Shown: positions 7,183 to 16,422, counted from the first letter of the stretch. The stretch: 64,000 nt of DNA from Youhaiella tibetensis (GCF_008000755.1 NZ_CP041690.1:4366001-4430000); one strand, 5' to 3'. Numbers and translations are program-made. Notes: generated from the sequence alone by a model not told the origin.

Positions 7183-8775
7183 CTATGCCCTGCCGCGACG
7201 CGAGGAGAGCCAGGCGATGGCGAGCCCGGCCAGCAGCGCAATGAGGAAGGGCCCGTAGCGCACCTGCGAAAACGGCGTTCCGGCAAGCCGTTGGCTCGGC
7301 ACGACGTCGAGCAGCCCCACCTGCTGGGGCGCCAGGCTGGCCGTCACGCGACCGAGCGGATCGGTGAGGAAGGTGAGCCCCGAATTGGCCGCGCGCACCA
7401 GCGGCAGGCCTTCTTCGACTGCCCGCACGCGCGCATGGTGGGCATGCTGGGCCGGTCCGATCGAGCCGTCGAACCAGGCATCGTTGGTGATGTTGAAGAT
7501 GAACTGGGCCTTTCCGATATCGGCGCCCAGGTCTCCCGAGAAGATGGCCTCGTAGCAGATGACGGCGAGGAAGTCCGGCGTGCCGGGCAGGCTCATCAGC
7601 CGGCGGCCGTCACCCGCCGCCCAGCCATTGGCGCCGGGCACGAACTGGCGGATGCCGAACTGCGAGAAGAAATCGGCATAGGGCAGGTATTCGCCGAAGG
7701 GCACCAGGTGCGACTTGTCGTAGGAGGCTACGATCTCGCCGTCCGAATTGATGGCGAGGATGGAATTATAGCCGGGCCCGCCATTCTCGTAGTCCTCGCG
7801 CGGCGCCCCGGTCAGCAGCGTCACGTCGGGCGGCAGCGCCCGCGCGATGCGCGCCAGGGCCTCTGGATATTGCGACATGAAGAAGGGCAGGGACGATTCC
7901 GGCCAGACCAGGTGCGTCACCCCTTCGAGGCCGGGATCGGACGGGCTGGTACGGGTCGCCGAGAGGTCGAGCAGGCGCGTGATGACGTCGGCCGGCACCG
8001 CCCGGCTCCAGTCCGAGTGCTCGTAGACCACCGGCTGGATGAGGCGCAGCTTGATATCGGTGCGTTCGGCGACCTGGGTGCTGTTGAGCCGGTAATTGCC
8101 CCACCCGATCTGGGCGGCGATGACCAGCACGGCGAGAAAGAAGGGCGCCAGGCGCCGCGACCAGCTCCGACCGTCCGCCGGCCAGATGAGGGCAGGGGTC
8201 GAGGCGAGAAGGATGGCGAGGAAGGTGAGGCCATAGACCCCGACCAGCGAGGCCGCCTGCATCATCTCGTCATTGCCGGTGAGCGCATAGCCCAGGAGGT
8301 CGAAAGGAAACCCCGAAAAGAAATGCCCGCGCGCCCATTCTGCCGCCGAGAGGAAGGTCGTGAGCGTCAGGATGCGCCAGCCGCTGTGGGACCAGAAGAG
8401 ATGGGCCAGCGCCGTTCCCAGGCCCCAGAAGAGCGCGATGAGGGCAGCCAGCGCCACGATGGCGAAGGGCATGATGGCGATCATGATGCCGCCATCGACG
8501 AAGAACGCCGCCCCCAGCCAGTGGAAGGCGACGATGAAATAGCCCAGCCCGAAGGCGAACCCGATGCGGAAGGCGGGCCCGAAGAGCCGCCCGAGGAAAC
8601 TCGTCCGGCGTTCGGCGCCGTCGAGCGCCCATACCAGCACCGGAAACCCCACGAAGAGGGCCGGCACCACAAAGAGCGGCGCGATGCTCAGTGCGGCGAT
8701 GGCGCCTGCCACCAGCAGCATGAGCAGGCGTCGCCAGCCGTGGGCGAGCATGGCGGTTTCGGCCAGCCAGGTCAC
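7183..8775 (-). CDS. lnt: Apolipoprotein N-acyltransferase
   Basis: A 530-residue inner-membrane enzyme that adds the third acyl chain to lipoproteins. The N-terminal half is a set of hydrophobic membrane segments. The C-terminal half is a nitrilase fold with the active-site glutamate in 'VWPESSLPFF' and the nucleophile in 'LAVICYEAIF'. A final membrane helix with a basic tail (SSRRGRA) follows. It sits between corC and metK, the usual neighbours in this order. Confidence 0.95.
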   Translation of the reverse strand: MTWLAETAMLAHGWRRLLMLLVAGAIAALSIAPLFVVPALFVGFPVLVWALDGAERRTSFLGRLFGPAFRIGFAFGLGYFIVAFHWLGAAFFVDGGIMIAIMPFAIVALAALIALFWGLGTALAHLFWSHSGWRILTLTTFLSAAEWARGHFFSGFPFDLLGYALTGNDEMMQAASLVGVYGLTFLAILLASTPALIWPADGRSWSRRLAPFFLAVLVIAAQIGWGNYRLNSTQVAERTDIKLRLIQPVVYEHSDWSRAVPADVITRLLDLSATRTSPSDPGLEGVTHLVWPESSLPFFMSQYPEALARIARALPPDVTLLTGAPREDYENGGPGYNSILAINSDGEIVASYDKSHLVPFGEYLPYADFFSQFGIRQFVPGANGWAAGDGRRLMSLPGTPDFLAVICYEAIFSGDLGADIGKAQFIFNITNDAWFDGSIGPAQHAHHARVRAVEEGLPLVRAANSGLTFLTDPLGRVTASLAPQQVGLLDVVPSQRLAGTPFSQVRYGPFLIALLAGLAIAWLSSRRGRA

Positions 8776-8879
8776 GGATGGTTTTTCGAATCAGGGTGCA
8801 TGTCGGCAAGGTTGCCGGGGGCGGGTTGGGCGTCAAGGTCGCCGCTGCGAATTGCCCCTGACGCCTTGGTGAGGCGGCG

Positions 8880-9935
8880 TTACTCCGCCGCCTCCGAATT
8901 GGGTTCGCCCGCGCGGGGCGGAATGGCTCCGGGTTCTTCGATCCGGGCCGGCAGGTTGCGCCGGTGCCGCTTGATCTTGAGCCGCTTGATGCGCCGGCTG
9001 TCGGCGGCCAGCACCTCGAAATCGAAGCCGGGGAAGACGCTGACGACCTCGCCCTTCTGGGGCACGCGGTCGATGAGGTCGAAAACCAGACCCCCCAGCG
9101 TTTCGACCTCATTGGCATATTCGCCCGGATCGAAATCGGGGCCGATGAGTTCCTGGACGTCCTCGAGCTCGACGCGGGCGTCGGCCAGGTAGGTATCGGG
9201 CCCGACCTTGCGGATGAGCGAAACGCCCTCCTCGTCGTGCTCGTCCTCGATCTCGCCCACCACGGCCTCGAGCAGGTCCTCGATGGTCACCAGCCCGTCG
9301 GTGCCGCCATATTCGTCCACCACCACCGCCATGTGCACGTGGCTGGCGCGCATCTGCTGGAGCAGGTCGCCCACGGGCATCGAGGGCGGCACGAACATGG
9401 CGTCGCGCACGATGTCGAGCTTGTTGAGCTTCTGGCGGAGCGTCGTGGAGACGAGCTTGACCGGCTGGGTCGCGGCCGCGTCCACCACCAGTTCGGTGAT
9501 GCGTTGCAGCGCGTCCTTGACGTGGATGAAGCCGACGATGTTGTCGAGGTCTTCGTCATAGACCGGCAGGCGCGAATGGCCGACGACGCGGAAACGGGCG
9601 ACGAGGGCGCCCAGCGTTTCGTGGGTTTCCACCGCCTGGATGTCCGAGCGCGGGATCATCACGTCGTCCACGCGCATGTCCCCAAGCTTGAGGACGTTCT
9701 GGAGAATGGTGCGCTCGCTCTCGGAGAAATCGGCCGTGTCCGAGGAGGCTTCGGCATCGAGCGCCTCCTGGAGGTCGTCGCGCAGCGAGCCCGGACGCAT
9801 CAGGGACTTGAGGCGTCCCCAGATCGTTTGCCCCCGCTCTTTGGCGGAGGCGGTACTAGAGCCAGGTTCGGGATTGGGTTCAGGCGATTTCGGCCTGGGA
9901 CTGGTATCGGTATCGTTCATCTGTCCATGCCGCAT
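8880..9935 (-). CDS. CBS-domain hemolysin/CorC-family protein
   Basis: About 351 residues with no membrane segment. It has two CBS domains ('[15 protein letters not shown]', '[18 protein letters not shown]', '[20 protein letters not shown]') followed by the CorC/HlyC transporter-associated domain. It resembles soluble CorC, which lies beside ybeY and lnt in many proteobacteria and has been linked to divalent-cation efflux. The start is chosen as the ATG at 9935 with AAAAGGA 11 nt upstream. A TTG at 9956 and an ATG at 9920 are alternatives; the N-terminal 40 residues are low-complexity Pro/Ser-rich. Confidence 0.85.
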   Translation of the reverse strand: MRHGQMNDTDTSPRPKSPEPNPEPGSSTASAKERGQTIWGRLKSLMRPGSLRDDLQEALDAEASSDTADFSESERTILQNVLKLGDMRVDDVMIPRSDIQAVETHETLGALVARFRVVGHSRLPVYDEDLDNIVGFIHVKDALQRITELVVDAAATQPVKLVSTTLRQKLNKLDIVRDAMFVPPSMPVGDLLQQMRASHVHMAVVVDEYGGTDGLVTIEDLLEAVVGEIEDEHDEEGVSLIRKVGPDTYLADARVELEDVQELIGPDFDPGEYANEVETLGGLVFDLIDRVPQKGEVVSVFPGFDFEVLAADSRRIKRLKIKRHRRNLPARIEEPGAIPPRAGEPNSEAAE

Positions 9936-9968
9936 GCAAGCGGCAGTCCTTTTCAATTAGGCAGTCGA

Positions 9969-10445
9969 TCAGTCTTCTGCGTAGGGATCGGGGATTCCCA
10001 GGGACGCCAATATCTGGGTCTCGAGGCCTTCCATCTCAAGGGCCTCGTCATCCTCGATGTGATCATAACCCAGGATGTGCAGGAAACCATGCACGATCAA
10101 GTGGGTGAAATGATGCTCGAAGCTGGTGCCTTGTTCAACCGCTTCGCGCTCGAGCGTCTCGCGGGCGAGAATGATGTCGCCCAGGATGCCCACCACCGGA
10201 TCGAAGGGCTCGATCTGGGGGAAGGAGAGCACGTTGGTCGGCGCATCCTTGCCGCGCCACTCGCGGTTGAGCACCTGCTGCTCGGCGTCGTCGGTGAGCA
10301 GGATCGAGATTTCGGCCGCGCCCCTGACCTTGGCCCCGGACTGTTTCAGCGCCTCGCGCACGGCCGTCTCGGCCACGGCATCGAGTTCGTCCGGCCAGCC
10401 TTCGGCATTGCGGGAGATGGCGATTTCTAGCGGATAGTCGGTCAG
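9969..10445 (-). CDS. ybeY: Endoribonuclease YbeY (16S rRNA maturation)
   Basis: Zinc-dependent RNase of 16S rRNA 3' processing and ribosome quality control. The metal motif 'HGFLHILGYDH' and 'NREWRGKDAPTNVLSFP' are intact. The obvious GTG start at 10376 would delete the conserved first strand. The frame continues upstream as TDYPLEIAISRNAEGWPDEL, matching the family N-terminus, back to a CTG at 10445. No ATG, GTG or TTG is available there. That CTG overlaps the phoH stop as CTGA, as in an ATGA-coupled pair, giving 158 residues. Confidence 0.88.
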   Translation of the reverse strand: MTDYPLEIAISRNAEGWPDELDAVAETAVREALKQSGAKVRGAAEISILLTDDAEQQVLNREWRGKDAPTNVLSFPQIEPFDPVVGILGDIILARETLEREAVEQGTSFEHHFTHLIVHGFLHILGYDHIEDDEALEMEGLETQILASLGIPDPYAED

Positions 10446-11464
10446 TTGCTGTTGCTTTCGCTCTTCTTGGCGCCAGCCGCCTCGTAGGCGCGCACGATGC
10501 GGGCCACCAGGGCATGGCGCACCACGTCGCGGTCGCCGAACCGGGAAATATGCACCCCTTCCACGCCATCGAGCAGGTTGAGCGCCTCGACCAGGCCCGA
10601 GCGTTCGCCGCGCGGCAGGTCGACCTGGGTCGGATCGCCCGTGACGATCATCTTGGAGTTTTCGCCCAGGCGCGTGAGGAACATCTTCATCTGCATGGAG
10701 GTGGTGTTCTGCGCTTCGTCCAGGATCACCACGGCATTGGCCAGCGTGCGCCCGCGCATGAAGGCGAGCGGGGCCACTTCGATGACGCCCGAGGTGATGC
10801 AGCGCTCCACATGCTCGGGGCGCATCATGTCGTAGAGCGCGTCATAGAGCGGGCGCAGGTAGGGATCGACCTTTTCCTTCATGTCGCCCGGCAGGAACCC
10901 CAGCCGCTCGCCCGCCTCGACGGCAGGACGCGAGAGGATAATGCGGTTGATGTCGCCGCGCTCGAGCAGGCTCGCCGCATGCGCGACGGCGAGATAAGTC
11001 TTGCCGGTACCGGCCGGGCCGACGCCGAACACCAGTTCGGACCGGTCCATGGCGCGGATATAGGCGTCCTGGGCCGGGGTGCGGGCGACGATGGTGGCCT
11101 TGCGCGTGGCGATCTGGGCCATGCGCACCTTGCCCTTCTTCTCCATGGTGGGAAGCGTGAGCTGGCTGTCCTCGGTCTCGATCATGCGGATGACGCCATC
11201 GACATCGGCGATCTCGATGGCGCGGCCCTCTTCGAGCGTTGCATAGAGCGATTCGAGCACCCGCCGCGCCTGGTCGACGGCAGAGGCCGGACCCTTGAGC
11301 ATCACGTGATTGCCGCGCGGGGTAGCCTGCACGGCGAGGCGCTGTTCGATCAGCGCAAGATTCTGATCGAAATCCCCGTAAAGCTGGGAAACGAGCCGGT
11401 TGTCTTCAAAAGCCAGTTCGAGTTGGGACAAGGTTGCGTTGTCGGTCGGCAAATGCCTGCTCAA
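10442..11464 (-). CDS. PhoH-family ATPase (PhoL/YbeZ)
   Basis: 340 residues. A KH-like N-terminal region comes first, then a P-loop ATPase domain with Walker A 'GVGPAGTGKTYLA' and Walker B 'AVVILDEAQNTT'. YbeZ-type PhoH proteins act with YbeY, whose gene overlaps the end of this one. The start is a TTG at 11464, 2 nt after the miaB stop, with GGAG 9 nt upstream. The tail is short and Lys/Ser-rich. Confidence 0.92.
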   Translation of the reverse strand: MSRHLPTDNATLSQLELAFEDNRLVSQLYGDFDQNLALIEQRLAVQATPRGNHVMLKGPASAVDQARRVLESLYATLEEGRAIEIADVDGVIRMIETEDSQLTLPTMEKKGKVRMAQIATRKATIVARTPAQDAYIRAMDRSELVFGVGPAGTGKTYLAVAHAASLLERGDINRIILSRPAVEAGERLGFLPGDMKEKVDPYLRPLYDALYDMMRPEHVERCITSGVIEVAPLAFMRGRTLANAVVILDEAQNTTSMQMKMFLTRLGENSKMIVTGDPTQVDLPRGERSGLVEALNLLDGVEGVHISRFGDRDVVRHALVARIVRAYEAAGAKKSESNSN

Positions 11465-11466
11465 AC

Positions 11467-12876
11467 TTAGTTGCTCCGGGCGAAAGATCGAGACTCAACA
11501 AGGCTAGCAGAATTGCGTTCCATTCCCATGACAATCTTGCCACTCAGGGAATTATTTCCAACGTCGATGATTTCGACCGGCTGGATGGTGCCGATGAGGT
11601 GCTCGGGCGCATCCAGGTGCACCGCCTGCAGGTAGGGCGAGCGTCCGCCGAGCTGTCCGGGCATGCGGCCCTTGCGCTCGAGCAGCACGTCGAGCGTGCG
11701 CCCCACGCAGGAGCGGTTGAACGCGCGCTGCTGCTCGATGACGAGGGCCTGCAGCCGCGCCAGACGCTCGACCTTGACCTCTTCGGGCACCTGTTCGTTC
11801 ATGGTCGCGCCCGGCGTGCCGGGGCGGGTCGAATATTTGAACGAGAAGGCCGAGGCATATTGCGCCTCGCGGATGATGGCGAGCGTCGCCTCGAAATCTT
11901 CCTCGGTTTCGCCCGGGAAGCCGACGATGAAGTCGCCCGAAAGCGCCATGTCCGGGCGCGCCGCCTTGATGCGCTCGATGAGCCGCAAATATTCGTCGCG
12001 GTCGTGCCGACGGTTCATGGCCTTGAGGATGCGGTCCGAGCCCGACTGTACCGGCAGGTGCAGGTAGGGCATGAGCTTGTCGAGGTCGCGATGCGCCTCG
12101 ATCAGCGCATGGTCCATGTCGCGCGGATGGCTGGTTGTGTAGCGCAGGCGTTCAAGCCCGGGGATTTCGGCGAGCCTGTGCAGCAACTCGCCCAGGCCCA
12201 TGGCCCGTCCGGATTCGGTCAGCCCATGATAGGCATTCACGTTCTGGCCGAGGAGCGTGAGTTCCCGGACGCCGGCCTCCACAAGGTTCCGGGCCTCGGC
12301 CAGCACCTGGTTTACCGGGCGCGAAACTTCGGCGCCGCGCGTATAGGGCACCACGCAGAACGAACAGAACTTGTCGCACCCTTCCTGGACGGTGAGGAAG
12401 GCGGTAAGCCCGCGCGAAATCGTGACTTCCTTCCTGGGCGCCGGCAGGTGCTCGAACTTGTCCTCGGGCGGAAACTCGGTATCGACCACCTGCCCGCCGA
12501 GCGCCTTGGCCACCAGGTCCGGCAGGCGATGGTAGGATTGCGGTCCGAACACGAGATCCACGGCCGGCGAGCGGCGGATGATTTCCTCGCCCTCCGCCTG
12601 CGCCACGCATCCGGCGACCCCGATCATCATGTCCTCGCCCGCGGCCCGGCGCTCGTCGCGCAGCTCCTTGAGGCGTCCGAGCTCGGAAAACACCTTCTCG
12701 GAAGCCTTTTCGCGGATATGGCAGGTGTTGAGCACCACCAGGTCCGCCGACTCCAGCTCCGTGGTCGGCACATAGCCGTGCGGCGCCAGCGCGTCCGCCA
12801 TGCGGTCGCTGTCGTAGACGTTCATCTGGCAACCATAGGTCTTGATGAAGAGCTTTTTGGGCGCTGGGTCTGTCAT
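11467..12876 (-). CDS. miaB: tRNA-2-methylthio-N6-dimethylallyladenosine synthase
   Basis: A 469-residue radical-AdoMet methylthiotransferase acting on i6A37 of tRNA. The N-terminal cluster cysteines lie in 'KTYGCQMN', 'LNTCHIRE' and 'GCVAQ'. The radical SAM motif is [17 protein letters not shown]-terminal TRAM domain ends the protein. It lies between plsC and phoH in the conserved order. Confidence 0.95.
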   Translation of the reverse strand: MTDPAPKKLFIKTYGCQMNVYDSDRMADALAPHGYVPTTELESADLVVLNTCHIREKASEKVFSELGRLKELRDERRAAGEDMMIGVAGCVAQAEGEEIIRRSPAVDLVFGPQSYHRLPDLVAKALGGQVVDTEFPPEDKFEHLPAPRKEVTISRGLTAFLTVQEGCDKFCSFCVVPYTRGAEVSRPVNQVLAEARNLVEAGVRELTLLGQNVNAYHGLTESGRAMGLGELLHRLAEIPGLERLRYTTSHPRDMDHALIEAHRDLDKLMPYLHLPVQSGSDRILKAMNRRHDRDEYLRLIERIKAARPDMALSGDFIVGFPGETEEDFEATLAIIREAQYASAFSFKYSTRPGTPGATMNEQVPEEVKVERLARLQALVIEQQRAFNRSCVGRTLDVLLERKGRMPGQLGGRSPYLQAVHLDAPEHLIGTIQPVEIIDVGNNSLSGKIVMGMERNSASLVESRSFARSN

Positions 12877-12945
12877 GGGGCGGCGTCTTAGCAGGAAATG
12901 ACCGACCGCGCCAATGGGAAGGGGCGCCCGCCGGACGCGGGAAGT

Positions 12946-13746
12946 CTACTCGGTCGCCACCGGCAGCGGCAGGCCGCGGTTGAGTGCCACCAGCATGCGG
13001 CGCACATCGATTTCGGCGGCCTTGGCGATGACCTTGCGATCGTCGGTGGCCGACACCTGCCGGGCCACCCCGAAGGCCAGCGTCACGTCCTTGGTGGGAC
13101 CCGAGAGGATCTCGCGGATGTTCTGCTTGACCGACTTGGACTTGATCCAGGCGATGAACGAGCGCTCGTTGCGCGATACCGGCAGGCCCTGGAGGCGCGT
13201 ATAGGCGATGGTCAGCGGCTGCACGTAGACGTCCGCCGCCCCGGCCTCGGCCATGGCGTGCTGGGCCGCCCCGATCAGCGCCGAGCGGAACGGCAGCACA
13301 TGCGTGCCGATGTCGGACTGGCCTTCGGCGAACAGCAGCACCGCCGAGCCCTTGGCCAGGTGCGCGCCCATCTCGCGGCTGGCGCGCCCGGCGTCCGAGC
13401 GCTTCTTGCGGTCCACGAACAGCGTGCGCTGGAGCGAGGCCATGAAGCCGACGAACGGCCAGTCGCGGATTTCGCTCTTGGCCACGAAGGTCACGTCCGC
13501 CACCGAGCCGATGGCGATGATGTCGGTCCAGGAGATGTGGTTGGAGACGAGGAGCGTCGGCTTGCCGGTCTCGGGCTTGCCCACCACCGTGACCTTCAGC
13601 CCCAGGAACATGCAGCCGGCCTTGTGGAAGAGGCGCGGCCAGAAGTTCCAGTCCAGCCCCAGCTTGGTGATCACCCACTGGGAGGGAATGCCCACCAGCA
13701 TGATGGGGATGTAGACGAAGATGAAGAAGAGGCTGCGGAAGATCAC
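12946..13746 (-). CDS. plsC: 1-acyl-sn-glycerol-3-phosphate acyltransferase family protein
   Basis: 266 residues with an N-terminal membrane segment (FRSLFFIFVYIPIMLVGIP). The PlsC-type active site is the HX4D box 'SNHISWTDIIAIG'. The acceptor-binding motif 'LFAEGQSDIG' replaces the common FPEGTRS. It converts lysophosphatidate or a related lysolipid to the diacyl form. The start overlaps the fur/mur stop by 4 nt, so the two are translationally coupled. Confidence 0.85.
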   Translation of the reverse strand: MIFRSLFFIFVYIPIMLVGIPSQWVITKLGLDWNFWPRLFHKAGCMFLGLKVTVVGKPETGKPTLLVSNHISWTDIIAIGSVADVTFVAKSEIRDWPFVGFMASLQRTLFVDRKKRSDAGRASREMGAHLAKGSAVLLFAEGQSDIGTHVLPFRSALIGAAQHAMAEAGAADVYVQPLTIAYTRLQGLPVSRNERSFIAWIKSKSVKQNIREILSGPTKDVTLAFGVARQVSATDDRKVIAKAAEIDVRRMLVALNRGLPLPVATE

Positions 13747-14177
13747 TTCTTGGAGCCCTTTTCGAGCGGCACGGCGTAGAGTTCGAGACGGTGGTCGACG
13801 AGCCTGTAGCCCAGCCGCTTGGCGATGACTTCCTGGATGGCCTCGATTTCCTCGTTGCGGAATTCGATGACCTTTCCCGAGCGGATATCGATCAGGTGGT
13901 CGTGATGCTCGTCCGGGATCAGCTCGAACCGGGCGCGCCCGTCCTTGAAGTCGTGCTTGGTGACGAGCCCGGCTTCCTCGAAGAGGTTCACGGTGCGGTA
14001 GACCGTCGAGAGCGAGATCTTGGGGTCGATGCGCGAGGCACGGTTATAGAGCTCCTCGACATCGGGATGGTCGTCGCTCTGCTCGATGACCTGCGCGATC
14101 ACGCGCCGCTGGTCGGTCATGCGCATGCCGCGTGCGGCGCACTGATCTTCCAGCGTTGCTGTAGCTTGAGAATTCAT
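13743..14177 (-). CDS. Fur-family metalloregulator (Fur/Mur)
   Basis: 144 residues. The winged helix has 'ISLSTVYRTVNLFEEAGLV' as recognition region, and the metal site is 'HHDHLIDIRSGKVIEF' with HHDH at about 91-94. The structural Cys-x2-Cys zinc motifs of E. coli Fur are absent, as in the Mn-responsive Mur proteins of Rhizobiales. Mur is therefore a reasonable guess, since Irr is encoded elsewhere in the window. The start is the ATG at 14177 (MNSQATATLEDQ) with a GGGGAAAGGGG upstream; longer starts would read into rimI. Confidence 0.9.
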   Translation of the reverse strand: MNSQATATLEDQCAARGMRMTDQRRVIAQVIEQSDDHPDVEELYNRASRIDPKISLSTVYRTVNLFEEAGLVTKHDFKDGRARFELIPDEHHDHLIDIRSGKVIEFRNEEIEAIQEVIAKRLGYRLVDHRLELYAVPLEKGSKK

Positions 14178-14199
14178 CGTCGGCCCCTTTCCCCCGGGG

Positions 14200-14682
14200 T
14201 TATCCAAGATCGCGCGCCATGACAAGGGCGGTGGCGGCGCTCCCGTCGGGCCGTGGATAATAGCCTTTTCTGCTGCCGATTTCGCCAAAACCGTGCCGGC
14301 GGTAAAGCTTGATGGCCGGCTGGTTCTCGGCATCGACTTCGAGGAACATCTTGCGCACCGGCGACATCATCAGGTCATCGAACGTGGCGCGCAGCAGTGC
14401 CGCCCCCACGCCCCTGGCGCGCCACTTCCTGTCGACGACGATGGTGAGCAGTTCCGCCTCGTCCCCGGCCAGCCGCAGCATGGCGAACCCGGCCACTTTC
14501 TTGTGGCCGGCGTCGCACGCCACATAGGCGGGCGTATTGGCCTCCATCAGGTAGGCCGAAAAATCCTCGCGCGGCCAGCCGCGGTAGAACCCGCCCGCAT
14601 GCAGCTTCGCCAGCGTTTCGGCGTCTTCCATCCGGCCCGGTTCGATATGCAGCCCCCCGGGGGCCATCCAGAGCTTCATCAT
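14200..14682 (-). CDS. rimI: Ribosomal-protein-alanine N-acetyltransferase
   Basis: A 160-residue GNAT acetyltransferase. The acetyl-CoA loop is 'DRKWRARGVGAALLRA' and the RimI-type C-terminal part is 'LEVDAENQPAIKLYRRHGF'. RimI acetylates the N-terminus of S18 and is usually coded next to tsaB, as here (19-nt gap). Two adjacent ATG codons (14682, 14679) are possible starts. It lies between tsaB and fur/mur. Confidence 0.92.
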   Translation of the reverse strand: MMKLWMAPGGLHIEPGRMEDAETLAKLHAGGFYRGWPREDFSAYLMEANTPAYVACDAGHKKVAGFAMLRLAGDEAELLTIVVDRKWRARGVGAALLRATFDDLMMSPVRKMFLEVDAENQPAIKLYRRHGFGEIGSRKGYYPRPDGSAATALVMARDLG

Positions 14683-14701
14683 GGCGTCAGTTTCACGTGA
14701 A

Positions 14702-15319
14702 TCATGGGCGTCCGACCCGGGCGACCCGCGCCTTTTCCTGCGGCTTGGCGTCGGCATCGCGGATATAGGCGGCCTCGGGCGGATAGGCCGCAGGCTCGAG
14801 CGTGGCGGCAAGGCGCGCCAGCGCCCCGATATCGACGAAGGGGCTTTCGATGACCTCGGCGCCCGCCGGAATGCGCCCGCGCGCCTCGTCCATCGGCAGG
14901 ATGGCCGCTTCGCTCGCCGGAATGGCCGGGCCCGAAAACAGCTGGAAATACGCCTCGCCGCGCCGCGCATCGAGCAGTACGGCCGATGGCCTGCACTGCG
15001 TGCCCAGCGAAATCGCCATGAGGCTGGGAACCCCGACCACCGGGATGGAAAGCGCCAGGCCCAGCCCGCGTGCCGCCGAAAGCCCGATTCGCAGGCCCGT
15101 GAACGAGCCCGGCCCGGTGGTGACGGCAATGCGCGTCAGCGCGCCATAGGCCAGCCCGTTGCGCGCCAGGAGGGCATCGATGCGATCAAAGAGGATTTCG
15201 GCATGGCCCTGCGCGATCTCGTCGACCGAAACGTCGAGTTTTTCGCCTGCGAGCAGCGCCAGTTGCAGGCGCGGCGCGGCGGTATCGATGGCAAGAATGG
15301 CGGGGGCTGAAACGCTCAT
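14702..15319 (-). CDS. tsaB: tRNA t6A37 biosynthesis protein TsaB
   Basis: 205 residues. An ASKHA-fold partner of TsaD in threonylcarbamoyl transfer to A37 of ANN-decoding tRNAs. It opens 'ILAIDTAAPRLQLALL' and has the family's 'VTTGPGSFTGLRIGLSAARG', then 'VLLDARRGEAYFQLF'. The start is the ATG at 15319. The AUG and the SD-like GGGGGAGA upstream are both inside a perfect 11-bp hairpin, which could limit translation. It lies upstream of rimI. Confidence 0.93.
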   Translation of the reverse strand: MSVSAPAILAIDTAAPRLQLALLAGEKLDVSVDEIAQGHAEILFDRIDALLARNGLAYGALTRIAVTTGPGSFTGLRIGLSAARGLGLALSIPVVGVPSLMAISLGTQCRPSAVLLDARRGEAYFQLFSGPAIPASEAAILPMDEARGRIPAGAEVIESPFVDIGALARLAATLEPAAYPPEAAYIRDADAKPQEKARVARVGRP

Positions 15320-15343
15320 GGGGGAGAGATAGTCTCCCCCATG
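15317..15343 (-). promoter_or_regulatory. Hairpin occluding the tsaB start codon
   Basis: Perfect 11-bp inverted repeat: CATGGGGGAGA at 15317-15327 and TCTCCCCCATG at 15333-15343, loop of 5 nt. In the mRNA the 5' arm contains the GGGGGAGA that could act as SD and the 3' arm ends in the AUG. It also lies between nifU and tsaB, so it may be a processing or weak termination site. No T-run follows. Confidence 0.5.
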
Positions 15344-15384
15344 GTCAAAGTCGAGATCGGGCGGCGTTGGCCCCGGTCCTGGTC

Positions 15385-15951
15385 CTAGACCTGGGCGACC
15401 TGTTCGACGCCCGGCACGAAGTGGCGGAGCAGGTTCTCGATGCCGTTGCGCAGCGTCGCCGTCGAGGACGGGCAACCCGAGCAGGCGCCCTGCATGTGCA
15501 GGAACACCGTGCCGTCGCGAAAACCCTTGAAGGTGATGTCGCCGCCATCCATGGCCACTGCCGGGCGCACGCGCGTCGCCAGCAGTTCCTTGATGACTTC
15601 CACCGTCTCGCTGTCGGCCTCGTCGAAGAATTCCTCGCCGCCCGAAACGGCGCTCTCGGCGGTCTCGTTGTCGGCGATCACCGGCTTGCCCGAGAGGAAA
15701 TGCTCCATGATCACGCCCAGGATCGCCGGCTTGATATGGGCCCAGTTGGTGTCGTCCTTGGAGACGGCCACGAAATCGGAGCCGAGGAACACCCCGGTCA
15801 CGCCCGAAACTTCAAAGAGCGCCGCCGCCAGCGGGGAGATCGCCGCGCTGTCCAGGCTCCGGAAGTCGCGCGGTTCGCCCACCAGCACCTCGCGTCCGGG
15901 CAGGAACTTGAGAGTCGCCGGATTGGGTGTGGCTTCGGTCTGGATGAACAT
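15385..15951 (-). CDS. NifU-family Fe-S scaffold/carrier protein
   Basis: 188 residues. It has an N-terminal Nfu domain (MFIQTEATPNPATLKFLPG, typical of Nfu1-like proteins) and a C-terminal NifU domain with the cluster motif 'CSGCPSS'. It assembles or transfers [Fe-S] clusters. It is the first gene of the leftward run that begins before tsaB. Its promoter overlaps a perfect iron control element (15986-16002), so expression is probably tied to iron or haem status through Irr. Divergent from the DUF3817 gene. Confidence 0.93.
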   Translation of the reverse strand: MFIQTEATPNPATLKFLPGREVLVGEPRDFRSLDSAAISPLAAALFEVSGVTGVFLGSDFVAVSKDDTNWAHIKPAILGVIMEHFLSGKPVIADNETAESAVSGGEEFFDEADSETVEVIKELLATRVRPAVAMDGGDITFKGFRDGTVFLHMQGACSGCPSSTATLRNGIENLLRHFVPGVEQVAQV

Positions 15952-15985
15952 GGCGGAGGTCCCTGGGTTTTGGCAGCGCACTGCC

Positions 15986-16028
15986 TTTAGAACGCTTCTA
16001 AAATAGTTTCTCGATCGGCGCGGCGCAA
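15986..16028 (-). promoter_or_regulatory. nifU promoter with Irr-type iron control element (ICE)
   Basis: On the minus strand TTGCGC (16028-16023), a 17-nt spacer and TATTTT (16005-16000) form a promoter. A perfect 7-3-7 palindrome, TTTAGAA-CGC-TTCTAAA (15986-16002), overlaps the -10 and the start-site region. This matches the ICE bound by Irr in Rhizobiales. The position within the core promoter favours repression. The ATG is 35 nt further on. Confidence 0.78.
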
Positions 16029-16125
16029 GGTATTTTGAAACCCCGGGCTTGTCCAATGCGCTCCACGCATGGCAGCGACCAAGCGCCGCGCTGACGTCCG
16101 GGCCGCGCCGGCCTAGAACCCCATC

Positions 16126-16422
16126 ATGATCAGGTTCTTCCGCGCCATCGGGCTTATCGAGGGCATCACCACCCTCGTGCTCTTCCTCATCGCCATGCCG
16201 CTCAAGTATCTTGCCGGCGATCCGAGCTGGGTGCCCCATGCCGGGGCCATCCACGGCCTGGCCTTCCTCGCCTATATCGCCGCATTGCTCGTGTGCCTGC
16301 GCGGCTATGGGCTTTCGGCCTGGGACTGGGCGCGCACGACGCTTGCCGCCTTCATCCCCTTCGGGACCTTCCTCAACGATCCCTTTCTCAAGCGCAAGCA
16401 GCGCGAAACCGAGGCGGCCTAG
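16126..16422 (+). CDS. DUF3817 family membrane protein
   Basis: 98 residues, mostly hydrophobic, with about three membrane helices (residues 8-28, 40-60 and 70-85). It has the DUF3817 pattern: 'RAIGLIEGITTLVLFLIAMPLKY' and 'HGLAFLAYIAALL', ending 'PFGTFLNDPFLKR'. Function unknown. Its stop overlaps that of the convergent usp gene within one CTAG, so both use the same four bases. Confidence 0.82.
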   Translation: MIRFFRAIGLIEGITTLVLFLIAMPLKYLAGDPSWVPHAGAIHGLAFLAYIAALLVCLRGYGLSAWDWARTTLAAFIPFGTFLNDPFLKRKQRETEAA

